This document shows positions 41,077-51,990 of a stretch of DNA of 64,000 bases, in pieces. The number at the start of each line of letters is the position of its first letter. Positions within the stretch are counted from its first letter, which is position 1. Source of the stretch: Mumia xiangluensis. GTDB taxonomy: Bacteria > Actinomycetota > Actinomycetes > Propionibacteriales > Nocardioidaceae. The stretch spans positions 372,001 through 436,000 of the forward strand of contig NZ_WJYO01000004.1 in the NCBI RefSeq assembly GCF_010994095.1, given 5' to 3'. The notes under the pieces are model-generated. The model saw only the letters and a list, made by a program, of their open reading frames with translations, made no database searches and was not told the DNA's origin. The translations under genes and the position numbers were made by a program.

Positions 41077-42593
41077 GTCCCCGCACGCCGAAGCGCAAGG
41101 CCGGAGGCCGCCGCGTCAAGGAGCAGGTCGTCGAGACGACCTCGGCCGCGCTCGCCCTCGGCGCCCAGTCGGGCCGCCTGGTCGTCGGCGCCGTCGTGGT
41201 CGCAGCCCTGCTGCTGGTCGTCGGCGAGATCCGTACGGCGTCGTCCGGCGACGCGCCCGCGCCGCCGTCCGCGCAGGAGGTCGCCCAGCTCGCGTACGGC
41301 TGCCCGACGTTCAACCACACCGGGTCCGCCTCGCCCACGACGGTCGCGGTCGGCACCCTGCCTGGTGCAGCGGTCGACGGCGGGTCCCGGACGGTCGTGC
41401 GCCTGCCCGGCGCCGATCCCGTCGCCGCGCTCGCCGATGCCCCGCGCGGGACCTGGGCGACAGCCGCGGCCGGCCAGAAGACGTCGTCGGTCCTCGTGAA
41501 CGTCGTGGGCGCGCAGGCGCCGGGGACGGTGGCCTACGCCGCGTCGAAGGCGACGGGTGCCGACGGCGGCGGCCTCGCGGTCGGCGCATGCCCGCGCCCG
41601 GCACCCGAGCGGTGGTTCGTCGGAGCCGGCGGCAGCACCGAGCGCAGCACGGCGCTGGTGCTCACCAACACGTCGACGTCGCCGGGCGTCGTCGACCTCA
41701 CGATGTACGGCGGAGCGGGCGAGGTCGAAGGCGTCGGCGCCACAGGGATCGTCGTCGACCCGGGGACCTCGAAGACGGTCCGCCTTGCCCAGCTCACCGC
41801 CGGCGAGGCCGAGCTCGCGGTCCGCGTGGTGGTGCGTCGCGGGGCGGTTGCCGCGGCAGCCGTCGACGTCACCCGTCAGGGCGTCAGCACCCCGGCGGGC
41901 AGCGAGTTCCTCCCGAGCTCCGCGCTCCCGGCGACCGACGTGACGGTGGCCGGGGTGCCCGGCGACCAGAGCGCTCGGACACTGCTGGTCGCCAACCCGT
42001 CCGACCGGACCGCGACCGTGGCTCTGTCGATCGCCACGAAGGACGGCGCGTTCACGCCCACCGGTCTCGAGACCGTGGACATCGCACCGCAGTCGGTGAC
42101 GCCCGTCCGACTCCCGGCGGACATCAGCCCGCGCGCGTACGCGGTCAGGCTCACCTCCGACGTGCCCGTGACGGCGTCGGTGCGCACGACCGTCGGCAGC
42201 GACGTCGCCTACTCGGTCGCCGCGGACGCGTGGGAGGGCACGGCTGTCGTCCCGGTCCAGATGGGACGCGCGCTCGCTCCCGGCTCGATGCGCGTGATCG
42301 TGACCCCGGGCGGCGAGGAGACGTCGAGCGTCCGGGTGACCGCGCACGCCGAGGACGGCACCGAGGTCGGCAACGCCGAGCTCGAGGCACCCGGGGGCAC
42401 GACGACGACAGTGGACCCGTTCGGGGCCGGCGGCGTCGGTGTCGACGTCGACGACGTCGCGTACCTGACGCTCCAGACGAACGGCACCGTGCGTGCGGCC
42501 GCGGTCTACGGGACCGGAGGGTTCGCGGTGACGCCGCTCACCGCGGCACCGGTACGCGAGGCCGCCCCGGTCGTGAGGCCCGTAGCACCCTGA
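41073..42593 (+). CDS. DUF5719 family membrane-anchored exported protein
   Basis: A 506-residue protein of unknown function. It has a Lys/Arg-rich cytosolic start, one transmembrane segment at about 34-51 (RLVVGAVVVAALLLVVGEI), then a long beta-rich extracytoplasmic region with repeated strands such as LVLTNTSTSPGVVDL and LLVANPSDRTATVAL. These look like tandem Ig-type sandwiches. PRPAPERWFVGAGGSTERS is the family hallmark. The ATG overlaps the glycosyltransferase stop, so the two are made together and may form one surface-assembly unit (inference). Confidence 0.8.
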   Translation: MSPRTPKRKAGGRRVKEQVVETTSAALALGAQSGRLVVGAVVVAALLLVVGEIRTASSGDAPAPPSAQEVAQLAYGCPTFNHTGSASPTTVAVGTLPGAAVDGGSRTVVRLPGADPVAALADAPRGTWATAAAGQKTSSVLVNVVGAQAPGTVAYAASKATGADGGGLAVGACPRPAPERWFVGAGGSTERSTALVLTNTSTSPGVVDLTMYGGAGEVEGVGATGIVVDPGTSKTVRLAQLTAGEAELAVRVVVRRGAVAAAAVDVTRQGVSTPAGSEFLPSSALPATDVTVAGVPGDQSARTLLVANPSDRTATVALSIATKDGAFTPTGLETVDIAPQSVTPVRLPADISPRAYAVRLTSDVPVTASVRTTVGSDVAYSVAADAWEGTAVVPVQMGRALAPGSMRVIVTPGGEETSSVRVTAHAEDGTEVGNAELEAPGGTTTTVDPFGAGGVGVDVDDVAYLTLQTNGTVRAAAVYGTGGFAVTPLTAAPVREAAPVVRPVAP

Positions 42594-42596
42594 CGG

Positions 42597-43052
42597 TCAG
42601 ACCCGGGGATCGATGTCCTCGGGGTCGCAGCGCCAGAGGGTGGCGAGCTGGTCGACGAGGACGCTGAGCACCAGGTCGTCGAGGTCGCCGCGCGACTCCG
42701 CTCGGTGTTCGATCGGGTGCCGGAAGAGCACCACGCGAGGTCGTTCGTGATCAGGGACGACGGTGCCCAGTGGGACGTCGTCCCGCCAGCGGCGGGGGAG
42801 GACGGGAACGTCCTCCACCGCGATGTCGATCGTCGCGAGCTCCGCCGCGTGCTGGGGCCGCAGCCGCGCCGCCGCCCCGAGGACGGCGGTGTCGAACTGG
42901 GACCGGTGGTCCCACCCTCCCGGGACGCCGCGCGGTGACAGAGGCCCGGGGACGGCGACCGGGCCCCGGAAGCCGCGACCGCGCCGGTCCCGGCGACGTC
43001 CACCGCGAGGCGCGGGCAGCGGGTCGACGCGGGGGTTGCTCCGTCGGGCCAT
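42597..43052 (-). CDS. Zincin-like metallopeptidase family protein, HExxH apparently lost
   Basis: A 151-residue protein of the small actinobacterial metallopeptidase family. It has a basic N-terminus, FDTAVLGAAARLRPQHAAEL, the strands IDIAVEDVP and PRVVLFRHPIEHRA, and a C-terminal helix. That helix, where the family has HExxH, reads LVLSVLVDQLATL with no His or Glu, so proteolysis is unlikely. The comparison to the canonical motif is from memory. It converges on the DUF5719 gene and is divergent from the DUF3499 gene. Confidence 0.7.
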   Translation of the reverse strand: MARRSNPRVDPLPAPRGGRRRDRRGRGFRGPVAVPGPLSPRGVPGGWDHRSQFDTAVLGAAARLRPQHAAELATIDIAVEDVPVLPRRWRDDVPLGTVVPDHERPRVVLFRHPIEHRAESRGDLDDLVLSVLVDQLATLWRCDPEDIDPRV

Positions 43053-43176
43053 GGCACCGTCCTACCTCGCGCCGTAGGGTGTCGCAAGCAGCCGCGCGCC
43101 TCGTCCGGCCGCCGTCGTGCCCCGCCGACCGCCGACGGTGCGGAGCGCCGCGTCCTGGCGGCAGTGCGGGGCACGC

Positions 43177-43182
43177 TACTCT
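43177..43182 (+). promoter_or_regulatory. -10 element TACTCT, leaderless start of the DUF3499 gene
   Basis: TACTCT ends exactly 7 nt before the GTG at 43190. No Shine-Dalgarno sequence is seen. It probably drives the DUF3499-manB-Trm112-TobH run. Confidence 0.5.
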
Positions 43183-43189
43183 CAGCGAT

Positions 43190-43537
43190 GTGAGTCCCCT
43201 GCGTCGATGCACCCGTCCGGCGTGCCTGCGCCCCGCCGTGTCGACCCTGACCTACGTCTACGCGGACAAGACGGCGGTCCTCGGCCCGCTGGCGGTGTAC
43301 GCCGAGCCTCACAGCTACGACCTCTGCGAGGATCACGCACTGCGCCTGTCCGCCCCCAAGGGGTGGGAGGTGCTGCGGCTCGAGATCGACCTCGCAGCCG
43401 CCCAGGCGCCGTCGTCGGACGACCTCGAGGCGCTCGCCGACGCCGTACGCGAGGCGGCTCAGGCACCCCCACCGGTCGCGGCACCGGCGGAGCCCCACCG
43501 ACGCGGCCACCTCCGCGTCCTCGGACCACAGGACTGA
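43190..43537 (+). CDS. DUF3499 family protein
   Basis: A 115-residue protein of unknown function, conserved across actinobacteria next to manB. RRCTRPACLRPAVSTLTYVY carries two Cys separated by four residues, and YDLCEDHALRLSAPKGWEVLR adds Cys and His. A zinc-ribbon-like site is therefore plausible. The rest is an acidic, Ala-rich tail. The GTG start is set by the promoter spacing. It ends four bases before manB. Confidence 0.85.
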   Translation: MSPLRRCTRPACLRPAVSTLTYVYADKTAVLGPLAVYAEPHSYDLCEDHALRLSAPKGWEVLRLEIDLAAAQAPSSDDLEALADAVREAAQAPPPVAAPAEPHRRGHLRVLGPQD

Positions 43538-43541
43538 CCAG

Positions 43542-44945
43542 ATGGACCAGCAGACCCTCGCCGAGCGCCTCGCGGTGCTCGTCAAGTCGTACGACGTGCG
43601 CGGCGCCTCGCCGCAGGAGCTCGACACCGACGTGGCTCGGGCCGTCGGTGCGGCGTTCGCCGTCGAGACCGGTGCAGCGGCCGACCCGGCCGGTGGCGGC
43701 GGCGGTGCTGTCGTCGTCGGCCACGACATGCGCGTCACCTCACCGCAGATCGCCGAGGCGCTGGCCGAGGGGATCACGAGCACCGGCGCCGACGTGGTGT
43801 CCATCGGCCTCGCGTCCACCGACATGCTCTACTTCGCCTCCGGCGAGTGGGACCTGCCCGGGATCATGGTGACGGCCAGCCACAACCCGAGCGGCGACAA
43901 CGGACTCAAGCTGTGTCGGGCCGGCGCCCGCCCCATCGGGCGCGACACCGGGCTCTCGGCGATCGCCGACCGCGCCGTCGCAGGGGTGGCACCGACGGGC
44001 AGCGCCGGTGCGGTGACCGAGCGCGACGCTCTCACCGCGTACGCGCAGCGGGTCACCGAGCTGGTCGGCGTCGAGCAGGGCGGGGCGACTCGGCGCCGCC
44101 TGAAGGTCGTCGTCGACGCCGCGAACGGGATGGGCGGCCTGATCGCCCCGGCGGTCCTCGCGCGCCTCGACGTCGAGGTCCATGGCCTCTACCTCGAGCT
44201 CGACGGCACGTTTCCCAACCACCCTGCCAACCCGCTCGACCCCGCCAACCTGGTCGACCTCCAGGCCGCTGTCCGCGAGCAGGGCGCCGACGTCGGCCTC
44301 GCCTTCGACGGCGACGCCGACCGCTGCTTCGTCGTCGACGAGCGGGGTGAGCTGGTGTCGCCGTCCGCCGTGACGGCGATGATCGCCGCGCGCGAGCTGC
44401 GCAAGCATCCCGGTGAGACGGTCCTGCACAACGTCATCACCTCGCGAGCCGTCCGCGAGGTCATCGTCGAGTCCGGCGGCACCCCCGTCCGTACGCCGGT
44501 CGGCCACTCGCTCATCAAGGCCGAGATGGCGCGCACCGGCGCCGTCTTCGGCGGAGAGCACTCGGGCCACTATTACTTCCGGGACTTCTTCCTCGCCGAC
44601 TCCGGCATGCTCGCCGCCCTGCACGTGCTCGCCGCCATGACTGCCTCGGACGACCCGCTCTCGGAGATCGTCGCGGAGTTCGAGCGCTATCCGTCCTCGG
44701 GCGAGCTCAACTCGCGCGTCGCCGACGCCGCCGCCGTGACCGCGCGGGTCGCCGCCGCGTACGCCGACCAGGAGCAGGACCGGCTCGACGGGCTCACGGT
44801 CACCGCAGCAGACTGGTGGTTCAACCTGCGGAGCTCGCAGACCGAGCCGCTGCTGCGTCTCAACGTCGAGGCGGACGACGAGGAGACGATGGTGTCGGTC
44901 CGTGACGCCGTCCTGACACTCATCCACCAGGAGGAATCACCGTGA
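43542..44945 (+). CDS. manB: Phosphomannomutase/phosphoglucomutase
   Basis: Interconverts hexose 6-phosphate and 1-phosphate, supplying GDP-mannose or other nucleotide sugars for glycans. It has 467 residues in four domains. The phosphoserine loop is [11 protein letters not shown] with Ser113. The metal loop is FDGDADRC (about 254). The sugar-binding loop is [10 protein letters not shown], and the C-terminal phosphate site is near [15 protein letters not shown]. All are intact. The start is ATG 43542. It overlaps the Trm112 gene by 4 bp. Confidence 0.94.
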   Translation: MDQQTLAERLAVLVKSYDVRGASPQELDTDVARAVGAAFAVETGAAADPAGGGGGAVVVGHDMRVTSPQIAEALAEGITSTGADVVSIGLASTDMLYFASGEWDLPGIMVTASHNPSGDNGLKLCRAGARPIGRDTGLSAIADRAVAGVAPTGSAGAVTERDALTAYAQRVTELVGVEQGGATRRRLKVVVDAANGMGGLIAPAVLARLDVEVHGLYLELDGTFPNHPANPLDPANLVDLQAAVREQGADVGLAFDGDADRCFVVDERGELVSPSAVTAMIAARELRKHPGETVLHNVITSRAVREVIVESGGTPVRTPVGHSLIKAEMARTGAVFGGEHSGHYYFRDFFLADSGMLAALHVLAAMTASDDPLSEIVAEFERYPSSGELNSRVADAAAVTARVAAAYADQEQDRLDGLTVTAADWWFNLRSSQTEPLLRLNVEADDEETMVSVRDAVLTLIHQEESP

Positions 44946-45115
44946 ACCTCGACCCCGCGCTGCTCGACATCCTCGTGTGCCCGCAGTGCCGCGCGACCCT
45001 CGCGGTCGACGTCGACCGCGACGAGCTGGTGTGCAACATGTGCCGCCTCGCCTACCCGGTGCGCGACGACATCCCCGTGATGCTCGTCGGCGAGGCCCGG
45101 AGCCTCACGGACTGA
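44942..45115 (+). CDS. Trm112 family zinc protein
   Basis: A 57-residue protein. It begins [19 protein letters not shown] and has [19 protein letters not shown], giving the two CxxC pairs of the Trm112/YcaR fold. Family members activate methyltransferases or act as small zinc chaperones. The GTG start lies in the manB stop (GTGA). In actinobacteria this small gene regularly separates manB from the TobH gene. Confidence 0.85.
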   Translation: MNLDPALLDILVCPQCRATLAVDVDRDELVCNMCRLAYPVRDDIPVMLVGEARSLTD

Positions 45116-45131
45116 CACGGCGGCCGACGCT

Positions 45132-46145
45132 GTGTTCGACGACGCCCTGCTGGACGACGAGCGCGCGCTGACGCGTGCCGATGTCGTGCTCCGCGGGCTG
45201 GCCGAGTCCGGGTCACGCGTCCGCATGGGTGCGCACGAGGCAGCGGACGCGATCGCCGGCCTCGCGGGTGACGCCGACCACCGCCCTCGCGCCGTGGTCG
45301 CGGCCGGTCCGGCGGCGCGCCTGGTGCGGGCCGTGCTCGAACCCGCGTGCCCGGTGCCGTTCGTCGCCTGGTCCGGGCCGGGCCTCCCGGGGTGGGCGGG
45401 GTCGCTGGACCTCGTCGTCGTCCTCGGCGCTCCCGACGGTCCCGGCGCGCACGCCGCGGCCGTCGAAGCGATCCGGAGGGGCTGCCCGCTGCTGGTGGTC
45501 ACCGTGGCGACGTCACCTCTCGCCGAGGTCGCGGCGTCGCGCTGGACGACGCTCGTCCCCACGGCGACGGCCGATCCGCTCGCCGCTGCGGTCGTGGCCA
45601 TCCAGGCCCTCGCTGCTGCGGGGCTCGCCGCACCCTTCGACACCGAGGAGGTGGCCCTCGCCCTCGACGACGTGGCGATCGCGTCCTCTCCGTTCGTCGA
45701 CCTCGGCACCAACCGTGCGAAGCAGCTGGCGAGCAGCATCGGCGACGACGTCCCGCTGCTGTGGGGCGGGAGCGTCCTGGCGGCACGAGCCGCCCGCCGG
45801 TGGGCCGAGGGGCTGCGGCGCGCATCGGGTCGCCCTGCGCTCGCCGCCGAGGCCGACGACATCGTCGCCGTGCTCGACGCGAGCCCGTCGCGCGATCTGT
45901 TCGCCGACCCGTTCGAAGACCCTCCGACTCCCGCGCCCGCGTCGTCGCTCATCCTGCTCGACGACCGCGTGGAGGCCCCCGCCGTACGCGTCGACCGCGG
46001 CAACGTCCTCGGTGCTGCGGCCCGTCACGGAGCCCGCCACGACGAGGTCTTCGCGGGGGAGGGCGGCGATCTGGCACGCTACGCGTCCCTCGTCGCGACC
46101 GGTGGCTACACGGCCGCGTACCTCGAGATCGGGCTCGGCCACTGA
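45132..46145 (+). CDS. TobH/SIS-domain protein (phosphomannose isomerase-like)
   Basis: A 337-residue protein related to bifunctional phosphoglucose/phosphomannose isomerases with two SIS folds. [17 protein letters not shown] and [19 protein letters not shown] match the first SIS domain, and [36 protein letters not shown] the second. The usual catalytic Glu/His set is hard to locate, so the enzyme may be non-catalytic. The name comes from Rv3256c-type proteins. The start is GTG 45132. In M. tuberculosis manA follows; here ahcY comes next. Confidence 0.8.
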   Translation: MFDDALLDDERALTRADVVLRGLAESGSRVRMGAHEAADAIAGLAGDADHRPRAVVAAGPAARLVRAVLEPACPVPFVAWSGPGLPGWAGSLDLVVVLGAPDGPGAHAAAVEAIRRGCPLLVVTVATSPLAEVAASRWTTLVPTATADPLAAAVVAIQALAAAGLAAPFDTEEVALALDDVAIASSPFVDLGTNRAKQLASSIGDDVPLLWGGSVLAARAARRWAEGLRRASGRPALAAEADDIVAVLDASPSRDLFADPFEDPPTPAPASSLILLDDRVEAPAVRVDRGNVLGAAARHGARHDEVFAGEGGDLARYASLVATGGYTAAYLEIGLGH

Positions 46146-46200
46146 GACGTGCCTGACGCTCTCTCGCCGCGGCACTCGCGGTTCGCGGGGATGGCGCGGC

Positions 46201-46206
46201 TACGAT
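46201..46206 (+). promoter_or_regulatory. -10 element TACGAT, leaderless start of ahcY
   Basis: TACGAT ends 6 nt before the ATG at 46213. The 67-bp gap after the TobH gene is too short for an SAH riboswitch. Confidence 0.5.
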
Positions 46207-46212
46207 GGTGCA

Positions 46213-47643
<1,431 letters not shown>

Positions 47644-47680
47644 GGCATCGAGCCCAGGAGACCAGGCGAGGAGATCAGGC

Positions 47681-48421
47681 GTGGACGGCAACGACGCTGT
47701 CAGGGAGCCGGCGGCCCGCGAGGAGCCGCCGGCGCCCGTCCGCTCCGGCGGCAAGATCCTGGTCGTCGACGACGACCGGGCGCTCGCGGAGATGCTCACG
47801 ATCGTGCTGCGTGCTGAAGGCTTCGACACTGCGGTCGCCGCGACCGGCACCGCCGCGGTCGAGGTGTTCCGCAGCTACCAGCCCGACCTCGTGCTGCTCG
47901 ACGTGATGCTGCCGGGCATGAACGGCATCGATGTGGCGCGGCAGATCCGTGCCGAGTCCGGTGTGCCGATCGTGATGCTGACGGCCAAGAGCGACACCGT
48001 CGACGTGGTCCTCGGGCTCGAGTCCGGTGCGGACGACTACGTCGTCAAGCCGTTCAAGCCCAAGGAGCTGATCGCCCGGGTCCGCGCGCGCACGCGGGTG
48101 CACCACCAGCCTGATCCGGAGCTGCTCACGATCTCCGACCTCGAGATCGACGTCCGCGGCCACGCGGTGCGTCGAGGGTCGCAGGAGCTGTCGCTCACCC
48201 CGCTGGAGTTCGACCTCCTCGTCTGCCTCGCCCGCAGCCCCCGCCAGGTCTTCACGCGCGAGGTGCTGCTCGAGCGGGTGTGGGGCTACCGCCATGCCGC
48301 CGACACCCGGCTCGTCAACGTGCACGTCCAACGGCTCCGCTCGAAGGTCGAGCCCGATCCTGACAACCCGACGGTCATCGTCACGGTTCGCGGGGTCGGC
48401 TACAAGGCCGGCGGCTCCTGA
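47681..48421 (+). CDS. mtrA: Response regulator MtrA (OmpR family)
   Basis: The DNA-binding regulator of the MtrAB system, which controls cell division and wall metabolism genes. It has 246 residues. The receiver domain has ILVVDDD, phospho-acceptor Asp74 (LVLLDVMLPGM), the conserved Thr in VMLTAKSD and the Lys in VVKPFKPKEL. The winged-helix output domain shows LTPLEFDLLVCLARSPRQVF and RLVNVHVQRLRSKVE. An N-terminal extension of about 20 residues precedes the core, compared with the mycobacterial protein. The start is GTG 47681 behind GAGGAG. mtrB follows after five bases. Confidence 0.95.
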   Translation: MDGNDAVREPAAREEPPAPVRSGGKILVVDDDRALAEMLTIVLRAEGFDTAVAATGTAAVEVFRSYQPDLVLLDVMLPGMNGIDVARQIRAESGVPIVMLTAKSDTVDVVLGLESGADDYVVKPFKPKELIARVRARTRVHHQPDPELLTISDLEIDVRGHAVRRGSQELSLTPLEFDLLVCLARSPRQVFTREVLLERVWGYRHAADTRLVNVHVQRLRSKVEPDPDNPTVIVTVRGVGYKAGGS

Positions 48422-48426
48422 CGACC

Positions 48427-50067
48427 ATGGCGTGGCGCGCGCCGAGCTGGCTGCGCCGTGGACTCCTTCGCGTGCGCCAGGCGGTGCTGCCCGCCGTCTC
48501 GCTGTGGCGCAGGTCGATCCAGGCGCGGGTCGTCATCACGACGATGGCGATCAGCGCACTGGTCATCGGCGGTGTCGGCTGGCTGATGCTCCAGGGCGTC
48601 GCCGACGGCATGGTCGAGGCACGCAAGACGGTCGCGCTCTCCGAGGCGCGCGCCGGATTCTCCGCCGCGCAGCAGGCGCTGGACGTCAGCGCGATCTCCG
48701 ACGCGTCGTCGGAGCCCGAGGCACTGCGCACGCTGGTCAACGACCTGGCCTCGCGCGCGGGGTCGCCTCCCTCGTACCAGGTCCTTCTCGAGGGGCCGCT
48801 GGACAACGCCGGCGACGGTGAGGCCGCTGTCGTGTCGTCGTCAGGGATCGCACCGCAGACCATCCCCGACGATCTCGCGCGTGCTGTCGCCGAGGGCGAC
48901 GGAGTCGCGTACACCTACACCCGGATGCAGCTCGAGGACACTGACGAGCAACCGGCGGCGATCCTCGTGGGCGACGTCCTGCGCATGCCGGACGGCACCC
49001 AGACGTACGCGCTGTACTACGCGTTCTCGATGGCCGACCAGGAGCGCACGCTCGCGCTGGTGCGCAACTCCCTCCTGTACGCCGGGCTCGCCCTGGTGGT
49101 GCTGTCCTCGGGGGTCGCCTGGCTGGTGACGCGCCAGGTCGTCACCCCGGTGCGGCTCGCCCGGCGCATCGCCGAGCGGCTGGCCGACGGGCGTCTCGAG
49201 GAGCGCATGGTCGTCAAGGGCGAGGACGACATCGCGAGGCTCTCGATCTCGTTCAACAAGATGGCCGAGAGCCTCCAGCGCCAGATCCGTCAGCTCGAGG
49301 AGCTGTCCCGCCTGCAGCAGCGGTTCGTCTCCGACGTCTCGCACGAGCTGCGGACGCCGATCGCGACGGTGCGCATGGCGGCCGATGTCCTGTACGACAA
49401 CCGCGACGCCTTCGATCCGCTCTCGCACCGGTCGGCCGAGCTCATGCAGGCCGAGCTCGACCGGTTCGAGGCGCTGTTGAGCGACCTGCTCGAGATCAGC
49501 CGCTTCGACGCCGGAGCAGCGCGCCTGGACCTCGACGGGATCGATCTCGTCGAGCTCGCGGAACGCGTCTGTGTCCAGTACTCACCGCTCGCGGCACGCC
49601 ACGGTGTCGACCTCCGCGTCGTCAACCGCGACGGGCCGGCGATCGTGGAGGCGGACGTGCGCCGGATCGAGCGGATCGTCCGCAACCTGGTCGCGAACGC
49701 GATCCACTACTCGGGGTCCGACGTGGTGGAGCTGCTCGTCGCCCACGGGTCGACCAGCGCGGCGATCGCGGTCCGCGACTTCGGCGTCGGCCTCGACCCG
49801 GGGCAGTCCCAGCTGGTGTTCAACCGGTTCTGGCGTGCCGACCCGGCTCGCGAGCGCAGCCGCGGCGGCACCGGCCTCGGGCTCGCGATCGCGTTGGAGG
49901 ACGCCGTGCTGCACGGCGGCTGGCTGCAGGCCTGGGGCGAGCCGGGGCTCGGTGCGCAGTTCCGTCTGACCCTGCCGCGGCACGCCGGCGACGACCCCCA
50001 CCGCTCGCCGTTGCCGCTCGTGCCGGACAGCGGGTCCGCGCTCGACCGTACGGGAGGAATCCGATGA
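48427..50067 (+). CDS. mtrB: Sensor histidine kinase MtrB
   Basis: A membrane kinase that phosphorylates MtrA. It has 546 residues. Transmembrane segments lie at about 34-56 and 214-236, with an extracellular sensor domain between them. A HAMP domain (TPVRLARRIAERLADGRLEE) follows, then the dimerisation helix with the phospho-acceptor His306 (VSDVSHELRTP). The ATPase domain has NLVANAIHYS (N box), VRDFGVGLD (G1), FNRFWRADPAR (F box) and GGTGLGLAIA (G2). The stop overlaps the lpqB start (ATGA). Confidence 0.95.
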   Translation: MAWRAPSWLRRGLLRVRQAVLPAVSLWRRSIQARVVITTMAISALVIGGVGWLMLQGVADGMVEARKTVALSEARAGFSAAQQALDVSAISDASSEPEALRTLVNDLASRAGSPPSYQVLLEGPLDNAGDGEAAVVSSSGIAPQTIPDDLARAVAEGDGVAYTYTRMQLEDTDEQPAAILVGDVLRMPDGTQTYALYYAFSMADQERTLALVRNSLLYAGLALVVLSSGVAWLVTRQVVTPVRLARRIAERLADGRLEERMVVKGEDDIARLSISFNKMAESLQRQIRQLEELSRLQQRFVSDVSHELRTPIATVRMAADVLYDNRDAFDPLSHRSAELMQAELDRFEALLSDLLEISRFDAGAARLDLDGIDLVELAERVCVQYSPLAARHGVDLRVVNRDGPAIVEADVRRIERIVRNLVANAIHYSGSDVVELLVAHGSTSAAIAVRDFGVGLDPGQSQLVFNRFWRADPARERSRGGTGLGLAIALEDAVLHGGWLQAWGEPGLGAQFRLTLPRHAGDDPHRSPLPLVPDSGSALDRTGGIR

Positions 50068-51821
50068 CCCCGCACGTCCGACCTGCTCGTACGGCGCCCG
50101 TGCTGGCGGCGATCGCGGCCCTCGTCGCGGGCTGCGTGTCGATCCCGGACGACGGCCCGGTGCAGACCGTCGAAGGCGGACGCCCGCAGCAGGTCTCGCC
50201 GGCGCGGATCCGTCCGGCCGGTCCGGTCTCGGGCGCCTCGCCGACCGAGATCGTCAACGGCTTCCTGCAGGCGATGATGTCGTCGCCCGTCCGCTACGAC
50301 ATCGCGCGCCGGTTCCTGACCGACGGGGCTTCCGACGACTGGTCGCCGCGCGACTCGGTCACGATCTACTCGCAGACCTCGGTGTCCGAGGGCGACTCGC
50401 CTGCGATCGGGTCGACCGTCGACGTGGACCTGGCACGCGAGGGCGTGCTCACCGCCCAGGGCGGCTTCACGGTCCCCGAGTCCCGCGAGCAGAGCCTCGG
50501 CCTCACGCTGGTGCAGGAGGACGAGCAGTGGCGCATCGCCGACCCGCCCCAGGGCGCCCTGATCTCGCAGTCGTTCTTCGAGAGCTACTACGACGCCCAG
50601 AACCTGTACTTCTTCGACTCCACCGGACGTCAGCTCGTGGCGGCTCCCGTGCACCTGCCCGACGACGCGAACCGTGCGACGTACCTCGTCTCGTCGCTGC
50701 TGATGGGGACCGCCGGGGCGCTCGGCGGTCAGGCGAAGACCTACCTGCCGGACACGTGGGTGCTGGCGCGGCCGGTCGAGATCGACGACGACGGCGTCGC
50801 GGTCGTGCGGTTCGGAGGCTCGGACTCGGGCATCTCGCTGGAGGACCGCGAGCGGCTCTCGGCGCAGCTGGTGGCGAGCCTGAGGCAGATCCCGACCATC
50901 ACGGGCGTCGAGATCCGGGTCGGCGACCGTGCGCTCTCGCTTCCCAGCACGCCGGACGTCCAGCGGCTCGACACCTGGATCCAGTACGACCCCGCAGCCG
51001 GGCGCTCGACGCAGCTGTTCGCGCTGCGTGACGGGCGCCTGTACGTCGTCGACCGCGCGACGACCAGCCCGTTCGCGGGCGCCTGGGGGACCGACCAGGT
51101 GCGGGCCGACGACTTCCGGGTGTCGCTCGACGCCGAGCGGATCGCGCTGGTCACCGACGCCCGCCGCGTCGTACGCGTGTCCCCGCTCGCGGGGGAGCCG
51201 GAGCTGGTCGTGGTACGACAGGGCACAGACCTGCTGCGCCCGAGCTGGGACGCCGAGGGGCGCCTCTGGACCGTCGACCGGACAGCGAGCGGATCCGCGC
51301 TGACGGTCGGCGCGACCGACGCACCGCCACGCGCGGTGAGCCTCGGTCTCCTCGAGAGTGCGCGGGTCGCGGCGTTCGAGCTGTCGGCGGACGGGGCACG
51401 GTTCCTGGCCATCGCCGAGCTCGACGGCCAGCCCGGGCTGTACGTCGGCGCGATCCGCTACGACGAGGAAGGCGTGCCCGTCGGGCTGGTCGACGTCGCG
51501 GAGATCCCCGTACCCGCCGAGACCGGGGTCCCGGTCTCAGCGGCGTGGCGGTCGAGCACCTCTGTCGCCGTCCTGGCCAGGGCAGCGCAGCGTGTGCCGC
51601 AGGTGTCGCTCGTCGCCATCGACTCCTCGACGCCGGTCACCGGCGCTGTACGGGTCGGGCTGTTCCCGCAGGACGGCGCGAGGCAGGTGCTCGGGGCCGG
51701 GCTGCCGGCGCCGCCGTTGTACGTGCTCGACGCGGACGGTGCGTTGTGGACGCAGACCAGCGACGGTCGGTGGAAGCAGACCGGCGACGACCCCGTCGAC
51801 CTCGCCGCCTTCGCGGGCTGA
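50064..51821 (+). CDS. lpqB: Lipoprotein LpqB (GerMN domain)
   Basis: An extracytoplasmic lipoprotein that, in mycobacteria, interacts with the MtrB sensor and modulates MtrA signalling. It has 585 residues. The lipobox LVAGC places the lipidated residue at Cys24. A GerMN domain follows (ATYLVSSLLMGTAGALGGQA, FGGSDSGISLEDRERLSAQ), then a beta-propeller-like C-terminal half of repeated short strands. The ATG overlaps mtrB by 4 bp, so the three proteins are made in step. Confidence 0.93.
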   Translation: MTPHVRPARTAPVLAAIAALVAGCVSIPDDGPVQTVEGGRPQQVSPARIRPAGPVSGASPTEIVNGFLQAMMSSPVRYDIARRFLTDGASDDWSPRDSVTIYSQTSVSEGDSPAIGSTVDVDLAREGVLTAQGGFTVPESREQSLGLTLVQEDEQWRIADPPQGALISQSFFESYYDAQNLYFFDSTGRQLVAAPVHLPDDANRATYLVSSLLMGTAGALGGQAKTYLPDTWVLARPVEIDDDGVAVVRFGGSDSGISLEDRERLSAQLVASLRQIPTITGVEIRVGDRALSLPSTPDVQRLDTWIQYDPAAGRSTQLFALRDGRLYVVDRATTSPFAGAWGTDQVRADDFRVSLDAERIALVTDARRVVRVSPLAGEPELVVVRQGTDLLRPSWDAEGRLWTVDRTASGSALTVGATDAPPRAVSLGLLESARVAAFELSADGARFLAIAELDGQPGLYVGAIRYDEEGVPVGLVDVAEIPVPAETGVPVSAAWRSSTSVAVLARAAQRVPQVSLVAIDSSTPVTGAVRVGLFPQDGARQVLGAGLPAPPLYVLDADGALWTQTSDGRWKQTGDDPVDLAAFAG

Positions 51822-51854
51822 GCGACCTCGCGGGCGTGGGGCTCGGCGTCCACG

Positions 51855-51939
51855 GCGCTGGGCCGTCCACAGCGTTGGGCCGTCCACAGCGCTGGGCCGT
51901 CCACAGCGTTGGGCCGTCCACAGCTCGGCGTCGTCCACA
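51855..51939. repeat. Five-copy 17-bp tandem repeat with DnaA-box-like core
   Basis: Four copies of GCGYTGGGCCGTCCACA occupy 51855-51871, 51872-51888, 51889-51905 and 51906-51922. A fifth, GCTCGGCGTCGTCCACA, is at 51923-51939. Each ends in GTCCACA, the conserved part of the actinobacterial DnaA box TTGTCCACA. The array lies in the 169-bp gap between lpqB and the comF-like gene. Confidence 0.85.
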
Positions 51940-51990
51940 GCTCAGCGTCGGGCCTGCCCGCGGCGGGTCGCGCTCGGCCAGGCTGAGCCC

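Noticed and set aside
46146-46212. SAH or SAM riboswitch before ahcY
   Set aside because: The 67-bp gap holds a -10 directly before the ATG, leaving no leader RNA and no aptamer-like pairing.
51855-51939. CRISPR array
   Set aside because: The repeats are contiguous 17-mers with no unique spacers and no cas genes nearby.
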